Shown piece after piece: positions 10,966 to 21,829 of a stretch of 64,000 bases of DNA (within the stretch, counting starts at the first letter, position 1; each line of letters opens with the position of its first letter). The position numbers and the translations under genes are program-made. Location: contig JAKZAP010000008.1 of NCBI GenBank assembly GCA_023053575.1, positions 7,210,715 through 7,274,714 of the forward strand, given 5' to 3'. This stretch comes from Branchinecta lynchi (lineage: Eukaryota > Arthropoda > Branchiopoda > Anostraca > Branchinectidae). Under the pieces are notes generated by a model. The model saw only the letters and a program-made list of their open reading frames with translations, did not search any database and was not told where the DNA came from.

Positions 10966-11367
10966 AAAAAAAAAATAGAATTTGATTTTTTTTTGTTTAT
11001 GTAAAAAGAACCCGATGTGCCGACGAGAATACCGACGCCTGGCAAAACCATCGAGCATTTGATTTGTTCTGTTTTTGCTCGAGTAGACTGTACAGAAACT
11101 TACGATGAAACTGCCGATGAAACTTAAACTTACCGGGTGCACCCGACAAAGTTTGCAAAATTTGATTTCTTACGTATAAGTAGAACCTGACGGGCCGACG
11201 AGTCGACCGACGCAGGACAGAAGCATACAAAAACTATTTCTTCTGGATTTCTTATGTATAAAAAGAACCCGAGGTGTCGACGAACCGAGGCACGACAAAA
11301 GCATGCAGAATATTTCTCCAGTGCTTTGCCTGACAAATGTTTGCAGGATTTCATTTCTTGCGTATAA

Positions 11368-13193
11368 CAAGACCAAAGGTTTCGATGGGATCCCAAAATT
11401 TCAATATTTGATCCAGACAATTGGGTCTTGTCTTCGCCAGATCCAGTCTTCGCCAGACTCCTTGAAGATTTTTACTATTAAAATTAAAAACAGATTAATC
11501 ATCTGATTGAATCAGTTCAGGTATTGAATCAGCGTGTGTGTTTACCCCTATAAGTCATCTCTATTTTGACGAAAACTTCCTGCCACTTCTGCCAATATCC
11601 CGGTTTCGACCGAACTCCGGAACTACTTTTCCGGCGAAAGAAGAAAGCTCAAAAACATCTTCTTTCCCCAATATTGAACATCTAGCCAACTACAAATAAA
11701 AATTCAACTTATAACAAATTTTCCGGCTCCAGCCGGATTCCCGTCGAACTCTATGTCCGGGCAAAAACTGATTGTCATACACGGATTCACCATCTCTTTA
11801 CCCCTAAATCGAATATCTAATCGACTACAAATATACTTGCGGTTTGTTTACATTTAAAGTGGGTCATTACAAATTAGGTTATTTCAGTACTTGTTTGGTT
11901 ATTGGGGATGTGCAATGTCTTGGTTCTAAAGCTGTTTGTACATACAAACTGATCGGCATTTTACTTTCACGCTCCACGTCTGCGCGCTTGCGAACTTGTT
12001 ATTTTTAGGTTGTGAGACTAATTCTTTTGTCAGAAAAACAATGAATTTTCCCAAAAATTTCAGTTTTCTAACATCACTATTTAAGACCATTTCTGGCTCG
12101 ACAGCCACACAAGTGCTAATGCAGAAACGTAGCTCGTTCTTCACTCTACTACCATGGGGAATATCAGAATTTTCGCGATCTGGTCGGTTCTTCTGGAGTG
12201 GATCTACCAAGACCCACTTTATTTTACCTTACCTTGCCAAAATTACAGTAAAAAGGAAAGATGAGTACCTACGTATTTGAAAATCTCGAGATTTAAAGTC
12301 CTAAAGGTAGGTAAGGAGCTCAAAAACTTTCAAGGTCGTCTTGAATTTCTCTGATTTTTGCATGTGTGTTTACCCCTATCAGTCATCTCTTTTTGACGAA
12401 AACTTCCTGCCACTTCTGCCAATATCCCGGTTTCGACCGAATTCCGGAACTACTTTTCCGGCGAAAGTAGAAAGCTCAAAAACATCTTCTTTCCCCAATA
12501 TTGAACATCTAACCAACTTCAAATAAAAATTCAACTTATAACAAATTTACTACAAATAAAACTCTTAACTTTTAACAATTTTCGGTTTTGGCCGGATTCC
12601 GGCGAACTGGGTAGAAAATTGTTTTCACAGAAGTGTCCAGCATGTCTTCTTACCCCTAAATTGAACATCTAATCAACTCCAAATAAAACTTTTACTTTTA
12701 ACAAACTTTCCGGTTTTGGCCGGATTCCAGGTGAACTACTTGTTCGGCGAGAAAATGGTTTTAACCACTGTATTCAGCATGGCTTTCTACCCTTAAATCG
12801 AACATCTAATCAACTTCAAATAAGACTTTTACTTTTAACAAACTTTCCGGTTTTAGCCGGATTCCGGGCGAACTATTTTTCCAATGACAAAATGGTTTTC
12901 ACCATCGTGTTTAACATGTCTTCTTACCCCATAATCGACTATCACATTATCTGTTTAAAAATATTTCATTTGCCCCTTAATTTAAAACCCCTCCCCCACC
13001 CCTAAATGTAGGGCTACATTGCCCATCTACGAACTTCACCTTACTCTTGATCCAAAGAATCGTCACACCAAGATTCATCAAAATATCTCATTCCCTTCGA
13101 GAGTTATAGTGCGCACAGACGGACGGACGGACAGACGGACAACTTTTGCGATGTCGTAGGTATCCCGCCTCTTACGTTTTGGGATCCCAAAAA
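11368..13193 (+). mobile_element. R1 element copy 1 (tandem-unit transposon of unknown class)
   Basis: R1 copies open with CAAGACCAAAGGTTTCGATG followed by GGATCCCAAAA, and close with TTTTGGGATCCCAAAA. Between them are tandem units of about 125-135 bp, each with a CCGGTTTTGGCCGGATTCCG core and a CATCTAATCAACTTCAAATA spacer. A GACGGACGGACGGACAGACG block lies just before the 3' end. Joining the NA1 sequence on either side restores an uninterrupted NA1 phrase (GCGTATAA/AAGAACCCGATG), so the boundaries are secure to a few bases. Other copies lie at 20381-21411 and 21830-23140 (inverted) and 35538-36505, with a 3' piece at 27605-27822. There is no coding capacity. Confidence 0.75.
11829..12362 (+). 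mobile_element. R6 element nested inside R1 inside NA1
   Basis: This segment is almost identical to 14623-15153, from TATACTTGCGGTTTGTTTAC through CTACGTATTTGAAAATCTCG. It lies between R1 tandem units, making a third nesting level. After it R1 restarts with the GTGTTTACCCCTATCAGTCA phrase already seen at about 11530. Confidence 0.7.
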
Positions 13194-13553
13194 GAACCCG
13201 ATGTGCCGACGAGTCGACCGACAAAAACTTATTTTTTTTTTATTTCTTCTGGATTCCTTCTGCATAAGAAGAACCCGATGTGCCGACGAGACTACCGAGG
13301 CACGACAAAAGCATGCAGAATTACGATTTCTTCAGTGTTTCGCCCGACAAACGTTTGCAGGATTTTATTTCTTGCATATAAAAACACCCGATGTGCCTAT
13401 GAGTCGACAAAATTTTATTTCTTCTGTGTTTGCCGGCGCTTCGCTCCGACAAACAAGTGAAATTTCGCCGGGCTTCGCCCGACGGAAGTACTTTCTCAGG
13501 ACCTTTGGGGGGGGAGTCCCCCCCCCCCCCATAGTGACGCCCCTGGTGATAGG

Positions 13554-14192
13554 AATCAACAGGTATCAAGTTGAAACTTGGTAGGTTTGTGAGCACTGGG
13601 GTCTCTTTTTACTTTTTACTGGTCCCAAAATCCACCCCCACTTGGTTCAGGGGCAATTGGGCCCAGATTGCCCATTTTTTTAATGTTTTATTTTGGCAAT
13701 AACTTGAAAAAAGGCGATGAAATTCCTTTGTGCTTTTGGATCATAGGGGTTGGGGACATATATGTGGAGTTGAACCACCCCCACCCTCCCCGTTCATTGG
13801 CAACTGAGCCCCAATTGCCCATGAACAAAGTTTTTGACCCGTGACTGGAATCAAACTCTCATCTCGTATAGGCTACTTGAGGAACAAGAGGTGTAAATAC
13901 GCATTTTGACGGGTCCCGACCCCCCCCCTCCCGTTCATGGGCAGCTGGGCCCACATTTCCCATGAGTTACGTTCGTCTATGACAGTTCTCAAGTCCATCT
14001 CCTGTATATTTGGGGAGATATATCTATGGACGAGGATTTTGGTGCAACAGCAACAAATAAGACGACGCGTCGTACTTTAATCTTTAATGAACAGTTGGAA
14101 ACTGAACTATTTAGTCATATGATGGATGATATGCCGTTCTTAATGAATTGTGAAAAAGGGGGTATTAGGCTGCTACGATTTGGTTTATTGCA
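13554..14192. repeat. R12 tandem array, right part
   Basis: This continues the 145-bp array after the NA1 insertion. Units carry GGGGCAATTGGGCCCAGATT and degenerate rightwards to about 14020. The remaining 170 bp hold no recognised feature. Confidence 0.6.
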
Positions 14193-14200
14193 CTTGTTAT

Positions 14201-14533
14201 CAGACGCTCAGAGGCGTTACTAGCCAAAATGTTTTTTTTTTGGGGGGGGGACAAGGCATTTACCGACTGGCTGGTAATTTTTACCGACTGTTTCTGCAGA
14301 AAAATGACTGTTTTCCAAGAAAAAAACGACTGTTTCAAGAAAAAACGACTGTTTCAAGAAAAAACGACAGTTTTGAAAAAAAAATCGGCTGATTTTCAGA
14401 AAAACCGACTGTTTTCATGAACAAAATTAACTGTTGTGACGAAAAATCGGGGCGCCGGTTATTTTTTTACCGACTAGCCCACAACATTGGGGGGGGGGGC
14501 GTCCCCCTCCCTCCCCCAGTCATGACACCCCTG
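14201..14533. mobile_element. hAT-like MITE, 333 bp
   Basis: The element runs from CAGACGCTCAGAGGCGTTAC to CATGACACCCCTG. It is flanked by a perfect 8-bp direct repeat CTTGTTAT (14193-14200 and 14534-14541). Inside are several CGACTGTTT repeats (phrases such as AAAAACGACTGTTTC) and G and C homopolymers near the ends. The GGCGTTACTAGCC terminus resembles the NA1 terminus (GGCGTCACTAGCC), so the two probably use related transposases. An inverted, diverged relative lies at about 45230-45378. Confidence 0.88.
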
Positions 14534-14644
14534 CTTGTTATTACCTTGCTAATGGGAAAGAGGTCTAAAGGGTCGGACTGGCTCAAGCTGTTCGTGCAAG
14601 ATCTTCAACATTTCTTTGGGTTTATACTTGCGGTTTGTTTACAT

Positions 14645-15253
14645 TTAAAAGTGGGTCATTACAGATTAGGTTATTTCAGTACTTGTTTGGTTATTGGGGA
14701 TGTGCAATGTCTTGGTTCTAAAGCTGTTTGTACATAAAAACTGATCGGCATTTTACTTTCACGCTCCACGTCTGTGCGCTTGCGCACTTGTTATTTTTAG
14801 GTTGTGAGACTAATTCTTTTGTCAGAAAAACAATGAATTTTCCCAAAAATTTCAGTTTTCTAACATCGCTATTTAAGACCATTTCTGGCTCGACAGCCAC
14901 AAAAGTGCTAATGCAGAAACGTAGCTCGTTCTTCACTCTACTACCATGGGGAATATCAGAATTTTCGCGATCTGGTCGGTTCTTCTGGAGTGGATCTACC
15001 AAGACCCACTTTATTTTACCTTACCTTGCCAAAATTACAGTAAAAAGGAAAGATGAGTACCTACGTATTTGAAAATCTCGAGATTTAAAGTCCTAAAGGT
15101 AGGTAAGGAGCTCAAAAACTTTCAAGGTCGTCTTGAATTTCCCTGATTTTTGTCAAATTTTTGAAAAATATTGACTTTTTCGACCATCAACAATGGAATA
15201 TTTGTCCGAAAATTTCAAAAATTCACGAACAAATTTGTTTTGGAATGACCCAT
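14645..15253 (+). mobile_element. R6 element, most complete copy
   Basis: The ends TGGGTCATTAC and GGAATGACCCA form a short inverted terminal repeat. The interior matches 11853-12362 nearly base for base and 8103-8420 in inverse orientation. It is followed directly by ATAGGAAATCCCGCG, an R7 unit, just as the 8103 copy abuts R7 sequence. This suggests repeated insertion into the TCGTATA motif of R7. It is non-coding and of unresolved class. Confidence 0.65.
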
Positions 15254-15419
15254 AGGAAATCCCGCGTTGCCGACTAGTTGGCTACGAGAAAAATTCGTAT
15301 AGGAATTCGTATTGGCGTATTGGCAAGTGGCTGTGCAAGCATAACCGATATCATTCAAATCGGTCGATGATACTTTATCTACGTTTGAAGGATCCGATCC
15401 AGGTGAGCTCTAAAAAGCA

Positions 15420-15712
15420 AGACAAAATAAACGCCAGTTACAGTCATCTTCGCCACCATCTGAGCCGAGCCTAGAACTTAGTAATTTGTTGCCCTGTTTG
15501 ACAAAAACTATTTTTTTTTTTTTTATTTCGTACTTTTTATGTTTATTTGTAAATTTGTAAATCTGTTGTTTTATTTTGAGTGTTACGGATGATGTGCACT
15601 AGAAATAAAAAGCTTTAATGTACGTATTGTAAATGCTTTAACCTTTAAACTTTTTCTTGTCTCGTCAATTTGGCAGAATAAAAGCATTTCATTCATTCAT
15701 TCATTCAATTTT
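15420..15712 (+). repeat. Retroposon-like tail ending in (ATTC)n
   Basis: The stretch ends GGCAGAATAAAAGCATTTC followed by ATTC repeats at 15690-15712, the usual look of a LINE or SINE 3' end. A similar phrase, TGGCGGAATAAAAGCTTATT followed by ATT repeats, lies near 34801-34830. No coding part remains. Confidence 0.45.
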
Positions 15713-16180
15713 GTTTGTTTTTCAACTAGTTCGCCACTGTAAGAAATTTCGTACAGAAAATCCCGCGTTGCCGACTAGTCAGCTACGAGAAAAATTCGTA
15801 TAGGAATTTTGTTTGTTTTCCAACTAGTTTGCCACTGTAAGAAATTCCGTATAGGAAATCCCGCGCTGCCGACTAGTTGGCTACGATCAGAAATCATATA
15901 GAAGAAAAGTTTGTAGCCAACTAGTTTGCTACCGTAAGAAATTTCGTATAGGAAATCCCACATTGCCAAGTTGGCTACGACGAGAAATCGTATAGAGAAA
16001 ACTTTATATCCAACTAGTTGGATAAATTTCACACTCGTATAGGGATTATAGAAAATATCCAACTAGTCGGATTGTATGAATCTGGATAGAGATCTCGGAA
16101 AATATCCAACTAGTTGGATTGTATGAACACGGATAAGAATTTCAGAAAATATTCAACTAGTCGGAACAGCTTTCAGTCTC
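15713..16180. repeat. R7 array, roughly 100-bp units with ACTAGT palindromes
   Basis: Units contain AACTAGTTCGCCACTGTAAG, then AAATTTCGTATAGGAAATCC, then GCCGACTAGTTGGCTACGA. They recur at about 15725, 15825 and 15920 and then give way to AAAATATCCAACTAGTTGGA forms up to 16180. Single R7 units also flank the R6 copies near 8080 and 15260. Confidence 0.7.
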
Positions 16181-16920
16181 AACAAGGATTTCGACCCCAT
16201 TAGTTGACTATGCGCCACTTTGTCTAATACTCAATGAACTAACAATTATCTAACTGAATAATCAAGGCGTCTTAGTGCAGATTTCTCATTTTCGCGAATT
16301 AGTTTTGTAATTCTGCATTCCTTGATGAATTTTCTTATTTCAAGCCAACTAGTTGGATAATCATCCTCGGTTCCTGTAAGAATTTTCTTATTTTAGCCAA
16401 CTAGTTGGATAATCATCCTCCGTTCCTATAGGAATTTTAGGATTTCGACCCCTTTAGTTGACTATGCGCCACTTTGTCTAATACTCAATCGATTAACAAC
16501 CATCTAAATGAATAATCAAGGAGTCTTTATGTAGAATTCTCATTTTCGCGAATCAGTTTTGTAATTCTGCATTCCTTAACAAATTTTCTTATTTCAAGCC
16601 AACTAGTTGGATAATCATGCTCGGTTCCTGTAAGAATTTTCTTATTTTAGCCAACTAGTTGGATAATCATCCTCCGTTCCTATAAGAATTTTAGGATTTC
16701 GACCCCTTTAGTTGACTATGCGCCACTTTGTCTAATACTCAATGAACTAACAACCATCTAAATGAATAATCAAGGAGTCTTTATGTAGAATTCTCATTTT
16801 CGCGAATTTGTTTTGTAATTCTGCATTCCTTGATGAATTTTCTTATTTCAAGCCAACTAGTTGGATAATCATCCTCGGTTCCTGTAAGAATTTTCTTATT
16901 TAGCCAACTCTCTTTCCCAG
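16181..16920. repeat. R7 higher-order tandem repeat, about 252-bp unit, three copies
   Basis: The marker TTAGTTGACTATGCGCCACT occurs at about 16199, 16453 and 16705, a spacing of 252-254 bp. Each unit carries two perfect CCAACTAGTTGG palindromes followed by ATAATCATCCTC or a near variant, and an ATTTTCGCGAAT motif. The copies are highly similar, so the array is young or homogenised. Confidence 0.85.
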
Positions 16921-16984
16921 ATCGGCAGGTTGGCACAAATAAGAAAAATTCCTATAGGAACGGAGGATGATTACAAGGAGGATG

Positions 16985-17245
16985 ACTCAACACAGCAAGA
17001 ATCTTAGCAGTTGCCAGTTACCATTACCTACGTATTTGCAAGTGCCATATGAGCTTACAGCTCTTGTTTCATAAAACAAGAACACCAGCAGCTCCAAATA
17101 TTGATTCCCCTCCGAATCTGAAAGGGAGTCCTTCTTGATGATGGTGAGGATAATCGGAGCATTCCCCGTTGGCGGGGACCCGCGAGAATACGAGCAGTGA
17201 GTCCCTGGGACAAGCAAAAACGCGGGGACTCAAAAGGAGTCTTCG
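16985..17245 (-). repeat. R9 repeat, copy 1 (inverted relative to 52965-53160)
   Basis: Phrases such as GATTCCCCTCCGAATCTGAA, GATAATCGGAGCATTCCCCG and GCGAGAATACGAGCAGTGAG are found in reverse complement at 52965-53160, and in part at 55010-55070. It is non-coding, with several small dyads around GGGGACTC. Confidence 0.65.
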
Positions 17246-17254
17246 GGGAACGGC

Positions 17255-17575
17255 GAGCAGATACTATGGTATCTGTTACCTAGGTAACTGGATCAGCAAT
17301 TAGTCGTTTTTACAGTTACCGTGATATCTGATAGTACGGTTGCTCTGCAAAAACGATAATGGCCTAAATTATGCCTTTCGAAGTCATCCCAAAAGAAAAA
17401 CTGATACCCAGTCACATCACTAGTACCAAACTTCTTTCACCCCAATTTGACAAAATCCCAGGCTCTATTGTTGATGATGATGAAAGTGAGATGACTTTTT
17501 CACCACGGTCGGACCGTGGTATCTTAATATTGGATCCCACGGTAACTGGCCAGCTACCACGATAACTGCAAAAAA
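17255..17575 (-). mobile_element. R5 element, copy 1 (ATACCACGG-type termini)
   Basis: Both edges hold clustered GGTATCTG and GTTACCGTGG dyads. The interior, including AGTCATCCCAAAAGAAAAAC and AGTCACATCACTA, occurs in reverse complement at 57258-57548. It is a short palindrome-edged DNA element. No target duplication was established. Confidence 0.6.
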
Positions 17576-17668
17576 GCCTATTGAGCGTGTTATCAAAAAC
17601 GCAATTATTGACTTTCGTAACACAAAGGGATTAACATTAAAAATAAATCGGAAATGAAAGCTATGCTA

Positions 17669-17674
17669 TTTATT
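17669..17674 (-). terminator. Candidate polyadenylation signal of gene Z
   Basis: AATAAA reads on the minus strand about 200 bp downstream of the gene Z stop codon. It is the first canonical hexamer I found after the stop. Confidence 0.5.
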
Positions 17675-17876
17675 ACAAACCATAAAATATCAATCCAAAA
17701 CAGGATAACCAAACTAATTCGTATTCGATCTAAACACTAAACGAAGGGAAATACAACTTCTCTATACGCGTATACCAGACAAAGCTGCAGGCTGAACGTT
17801 AGAAAAGAACAAAAGTACGATATCATCCGGATATCAGACACAGTCAGCATTAATACACAGACGTAAGAATTATACT

Positions 17877-18515
17877 TTAATCGGCACAAATGCCTTTTCT
17901 TTCTCGCAAAACCGGGTTCCGGCCGGAGGCTCTGCGGGCCGGAGGCTCTGCGGGCCGGTCCGGTTTCCGGATAACGATGACTTTATCACACGACGTACAC
18001 AGCCAGTAGAGAGTTTCAGCATCAGGAGACGCATACAGAAGTGTATTGAAGAGGTATCCACAGTTCCGACAATTTTGTTCATACCACTCCATAAATATAC
18101 GTCCGTCGTATAATTCTGTTAGTCTCTCTTCAGTAATTTTGCTTGCAATGGCAGAAAGAGGACCCATTGGTCGCTTACTGGCCTTTTGTTGGCGTAGCTT
18201 CCCACATTTTATTTTAGAAAGTGGGCGCGCTTTAAGTTTCTTGGCCTTTTTCGTAATCACAGAGGTGGCTGGGGTTTCAGCAGGGGCTGAGTTCACCGCT
18301 GATTTGCGGAAGTTTCTTAGACTGGAGACGGCTGTACTCTGGGCACCCACGAGTTGGTCCGGCTGCCTGGGCGCTTGGCTGACTTCATTCACTGTGTTCT
18401 CAGACGGCAAAATCGAATTCGTTTCTGGTTCAATATCACTCCTGAAGAACCTGGCAAGTAGGGCCTCTGGTGTTTCTGGTTCTGGAGTAGGCTCTGGTCG
18501 AGCTGGTGAAGCGGC
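17877..18515 (-). CDS. Gene Z exon 5, terminal, with C4 zinc-type motif
   Basis: The acceptor ATTTTGTAG precedes GCCGCTTCACC, and the frame opens in phase 0 as exon 4 requires. It encodes 212 residues to a TAA at 17877-17879. The part begins with a Pro/Glu/Thr-rich stretch (PARPEPTPEPETPEALLARF), has a basic cluster (KKAKKLKARPLSKIKCGK), then a folded-looking segment. That segment carries Cys-X2-Cys-X20-Cys-X2-Cys (CRNC ... CTSC, about residues 2552-2579 of the joined protein), ended by a basic tail. Four paired cysteines suggest a zinc ribbon or treble-clef fold; a conserved region ITEERLTELYDGRIFMEWYE precedes it. I do not recognise the family. A repeated GGCTCTGCGGGCCGGAGG near 17930 duplicates a few codons. 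Confidence 0.82.
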   Translation of the reverse strand, partial: AASPARPEPTPEPETPEALLARFFRSDIEPETNSILPSENTVNEVSQAPRQPDQLVGAQSTAVSSLRNFRKSAVNSAPAETPATSVITKKAKKLKARPLSKIKCGKLRQQKASKRPMGPLSAIASKITEERLTELYDGRIFMEWYEQNCRNCGYLFNTLLYASPDAETLYWLCTSCDKVIVIRKPDRPAEPPARRASGRNPVLRERKGICAD

Positions 18516-20380
18516 CTACAAAATAATAAAAGGTTTATCATTTAACTACACTAACCCCCCTTTTGTTTACAGACCCTGCACTCAAAATCGGTACGGCAAC
18601 AAGCGATTTATTGCTTAAATAAGATCGTTTTACTTTTTTATTTTTCACAAAACAACAAATTCTCTACAGATTTAATCAGGAGTACACCTGATCTTCTCAT
18701 CGTGTCGGAAACATTAAATAGGCCGAAGACAGACTGGAAATAACAAACAAGGATCCTTTAGGCGTTCAGAGCTACGAGTCGCTGCCTACTTGTGCTCCTG
18801 TTAGCAGGTTGGTGGTCAAAGACTCCTTAGTCGCACCGTCACCACCCACGACCTCGCCGACCCAAGAAAACGACCGAGGCAGGCAAGCTGAGAGGGAAAA
18901 GAATGCAGGTACCGGTTATGTTTTCAGCCTCGTGGAATCCTGGAGACAAAACCATGATTTTCGATACGACACCCCATGGCAAACGCCGGGTACATCAAAC
19001 GTCTGGCATATCCTATGCCTATCGCCCTAGCCCAATATGATATTGATGATTTGACTGAAGCTCAGAAATCAACCATTCAGAATTCCTCTGCAGTGCAGTA
19101 GTTCAGGGTCAGAGTATCCACAGGTATCCAGCATTTGGCATTGAGAGTTAGGGAGAAATCAAGGAGTTGGGGAAAATATCAGAATCAAGAATTTGTGGTA
19201 GAATGGGGCTAGGGCGTCAGTATATGTCAAGCCGCTACTAATATTTCCTCGGCTAATACATTTTGCTATATGATTCCGCTTGAAACGAGATGTCATTACC
19301 TGTTAAATGTCTTTCAGACATTTTCATGACCTATTACCCACAAAGGTTGTCCGCCGAGATACAGAAACAGAATCTTGGTCAGGTCTTGATTTTGGCTGAG
19401 GAGAATTCCCCCACCCTGAAGCGAGTCACCTGGTCCGGGAAACATTGTCTACTGGCTTTTAAGGTACGTGAACAAGTAGTCCAATTTTCGCAGCAAGTAA
19501 GTAAATAAGTAATTTATTTATGACCCGCCATTTCGGAAAGGCGGAGTAAATGAAGAAAGCAAACAAAACACATACAAACACAGAAAAAGACACTTTATTT
19601 TTAATCTTCGGCCAGGAAACAGTGGACGACGTCGTGAGCTGGTTGGGCCCTGTCGTCCATGTCGTCCATTCGCAGTTGGATCTGAATTCCTCCTTCTCGC
19701 CGAGATGTTGACGCACCGCATACAGGTTTTTCGCATGCGTATTTTCGAATGTGAAATACCGTTTTATTTAATTGCCTTGTCTCCTTATTGTGTTGCGAGA
19801 GCGAAGCTTTGGTTTTGTCGTTTTTTTGTGTTTTTTTCCCTAGTACCGGGAAACACGTTTATATAACATAGTTTACGGAAAAAAGTTTTCCGTAAAAACC
19901 GTGCGGTTTTTACGGAAAGTGTGGACCTTAGCCTGGAATGATGAATATAATATATAAAGGATGATAAAAAAAAGAAGAATAAAAAAGGATGGTTTTTGCT
20001 TGTAATTGAGCTAGAGCCTACAGTGTGTGAAGTGAAGTAGAGTTGTATAACCGATGTTAGAGAGGACTGTCTGAAGTTATGCAGCCAAGCTTTCGTTTCA
20101 TCAAACCATGTTTCTGCTTTCGGGTGGAAAGCTCCGCTCTAGCAGGCAAGCAGACAGGCACCAGTTGCTAAATATGTGGGGTAGTTCCCTGGCCCCACAA
20201 CTAATTGAGCCAATACATCTTCTTTCAGTGACAAATAGAAAAATTTACAAAATAAAAAAAGTGTCATTTTCCTAAGGGTCCGAAGGTGCTGCCATCTATG
20301 GTTTCTACCCGTTTCTTTCCGTGATTTCAGCTGAGTTTAGTATTCCATTTCTTACACTTGGGAGTGAGGAAGATAATATA

Positions 20381-21411
20381 TTTTGGGGTGGGGGAGGGGG
20401 TTCAATTTAAGGGACAAACAAAATATTTTTAAACAGCTAATGTGATAGTCGATTATGGGGCAAGAAGACATGCTGAGCACGATGGTGACAATCATTTTCT
20501 CGCCGGACAAGTAGTTCGTCCGGAATCCGGCAAAAAACGGAAAGTTTGTTAAAAGCAAAAGTTTCATTTGAAGTTGATTAAATGTTTGATTTAGGGTAAG
20601 AAGACATGCTGAGCACGATGATGAAAACCATTTTCTTGCTGGACGAGTAGTTCGTCCGGAATCCGGCGAAAACCGGAAAGTTGGTTAAAAGTAAAAGTTT
20701 CATTTGAAGTTGATTAAGTGTTTGATTTAGGGGTAAGAAGACATGCTGAGCATGATGGTGAAGATCATTTTGTCGCCAGACAAGCAGTTCGTCCGGAATC
20801 CGGCCAAAACCGGAAAGTTGGTTAAAAGTAACAGTTTCAGTTGAAGTTGATTAAATGTTTGATTTAAGGGTATGAAGACATGCTGAACCGGATGGTGAAT
20901 ACCATTTTCTTGCCGGACAACTAGTTCGCCTGTAATCCGGCTAAAACCGGAAAATATGTTAAAAGTAAAAGCTTTATCTGAAGTTGATTATATGATATAT
21001 TTAGGGGTAAGAAGAGGCGCTGAGTCTGTATGTAATGATCATTTTTTTACCCGGACATATAATTAGTCCGGAATCCGGTTGTACCCGCATTTTTTGTAAG
21101 TCAAAATTTTATTTAAAGTTGATTAGATTTCTTTATAGGGATAAGGAGATACGCCGGCTTCGTGTCTGAATTTTTCTTTTTTTGCTGGACTAGTAGTTCG
21201 CTCGAAATTCGGGCGAAACCGCAAATTTGGCAGTAGTAAAGCAGGAAGTTTCGGTCAATATCGTCAAAATAGATATGGATTATAGAGGTATAGATAGGTA
21301 GATAGAATATCTGAACTCGGTTTTCTCTGATGATTAGCCTGGCGAAGACAAGACCGAATTGCCTGGATCAAATCTCAGATTTTTGGGATCCCATCGACAC
21401 CTTCGGTCTTG
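20381..21411 (-). mobile_element. R1 element copy 2, truncated, inverted
   Basis: It contains five or more tandem units with AATCCGGCGAAAACCGGAAA cores in reverse orientation. The end reads TTTTGGGATCCCATCGACAC and CTTCGGTCTTG. The other end stops at TTTTGGGGTGGGGGAGGGGG, so the terminal palindrome and the GACGG block are missing. Confidence 0.7.
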
Positions 21412-21829
21412 TTTCTTATAAGCCGTTTTATAGAGCTCAGTCGAACCGTCTACGAAAAAACGGTCAATAGTGGCAAATCGGTAGGTTAACCGACCTATGC
21501 AGAAAAGGCAAAACACGCAGCTACTGTAATTTTCATGAGATACTAGAATGGTTTATGGGGTGATTGTCTATCACTGTAACCTAGAATTAAGTTTTAACGC
21601 AACGGATAAAAAATGATTATGTAAAACACGATACAGTTTCGCAGTAATTCGTAGAGTGGCATCTAGGGTATTTTGATACTAAAAAGCTACGGACAGCTTT
21701 ATAATACCAACTAGGTTATATAAGATATAATGTTCCAAGTTTCCACAAGTCACGACGTCTGCGATTGAAAAGGATAAAGTTCAACTGTCTGCAAAGTCAA
21801 TTTCGTCCCTACTTCCGATATTCTCTTGT

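Larger units (their letters stand above)
9293..13545. mobile_element. NA1, non-autonomous hAT-like transposon with nested insertions
   Basis: The ends form the inverted repeat CAGGGGCGTCACTA ... TAGTGACGCCCCTG. Both sides carry the 8-bp direct repeat GTGATAGG (9285-9292 and 13546-13553). An 8-bp duplication and a CAG start are hallmarks of the hAT superfamily. No transposase frame is present. The body has several spaced copies of GCGCCGCAGGCGAAATTT (about 9551, 10050, 10211, 10362), then repeats of CCGATGTGCCGACGAG. A poly-A run of over 40 bases sits at 9904-9947. An R10 piece (10803-10965) and an R1 element (11368-13193) are inserted in it. A related copy, NA2, lies at 53291-54962. Confidence 0.9.

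Noticed and set aside
11926..12280. Open frames of 94-114 codons shared by three R6 copies
   Set aside because: Conservation is explained by repeat copies; the peptide has no transposase motif and both strands are open equally.
16190..16920. CRISPR-like array because of regularly spaced palindromes
   Set aside because: The units are 252-bp tandem repeats with no unique spacers, and the context is clearly eukaryotic.
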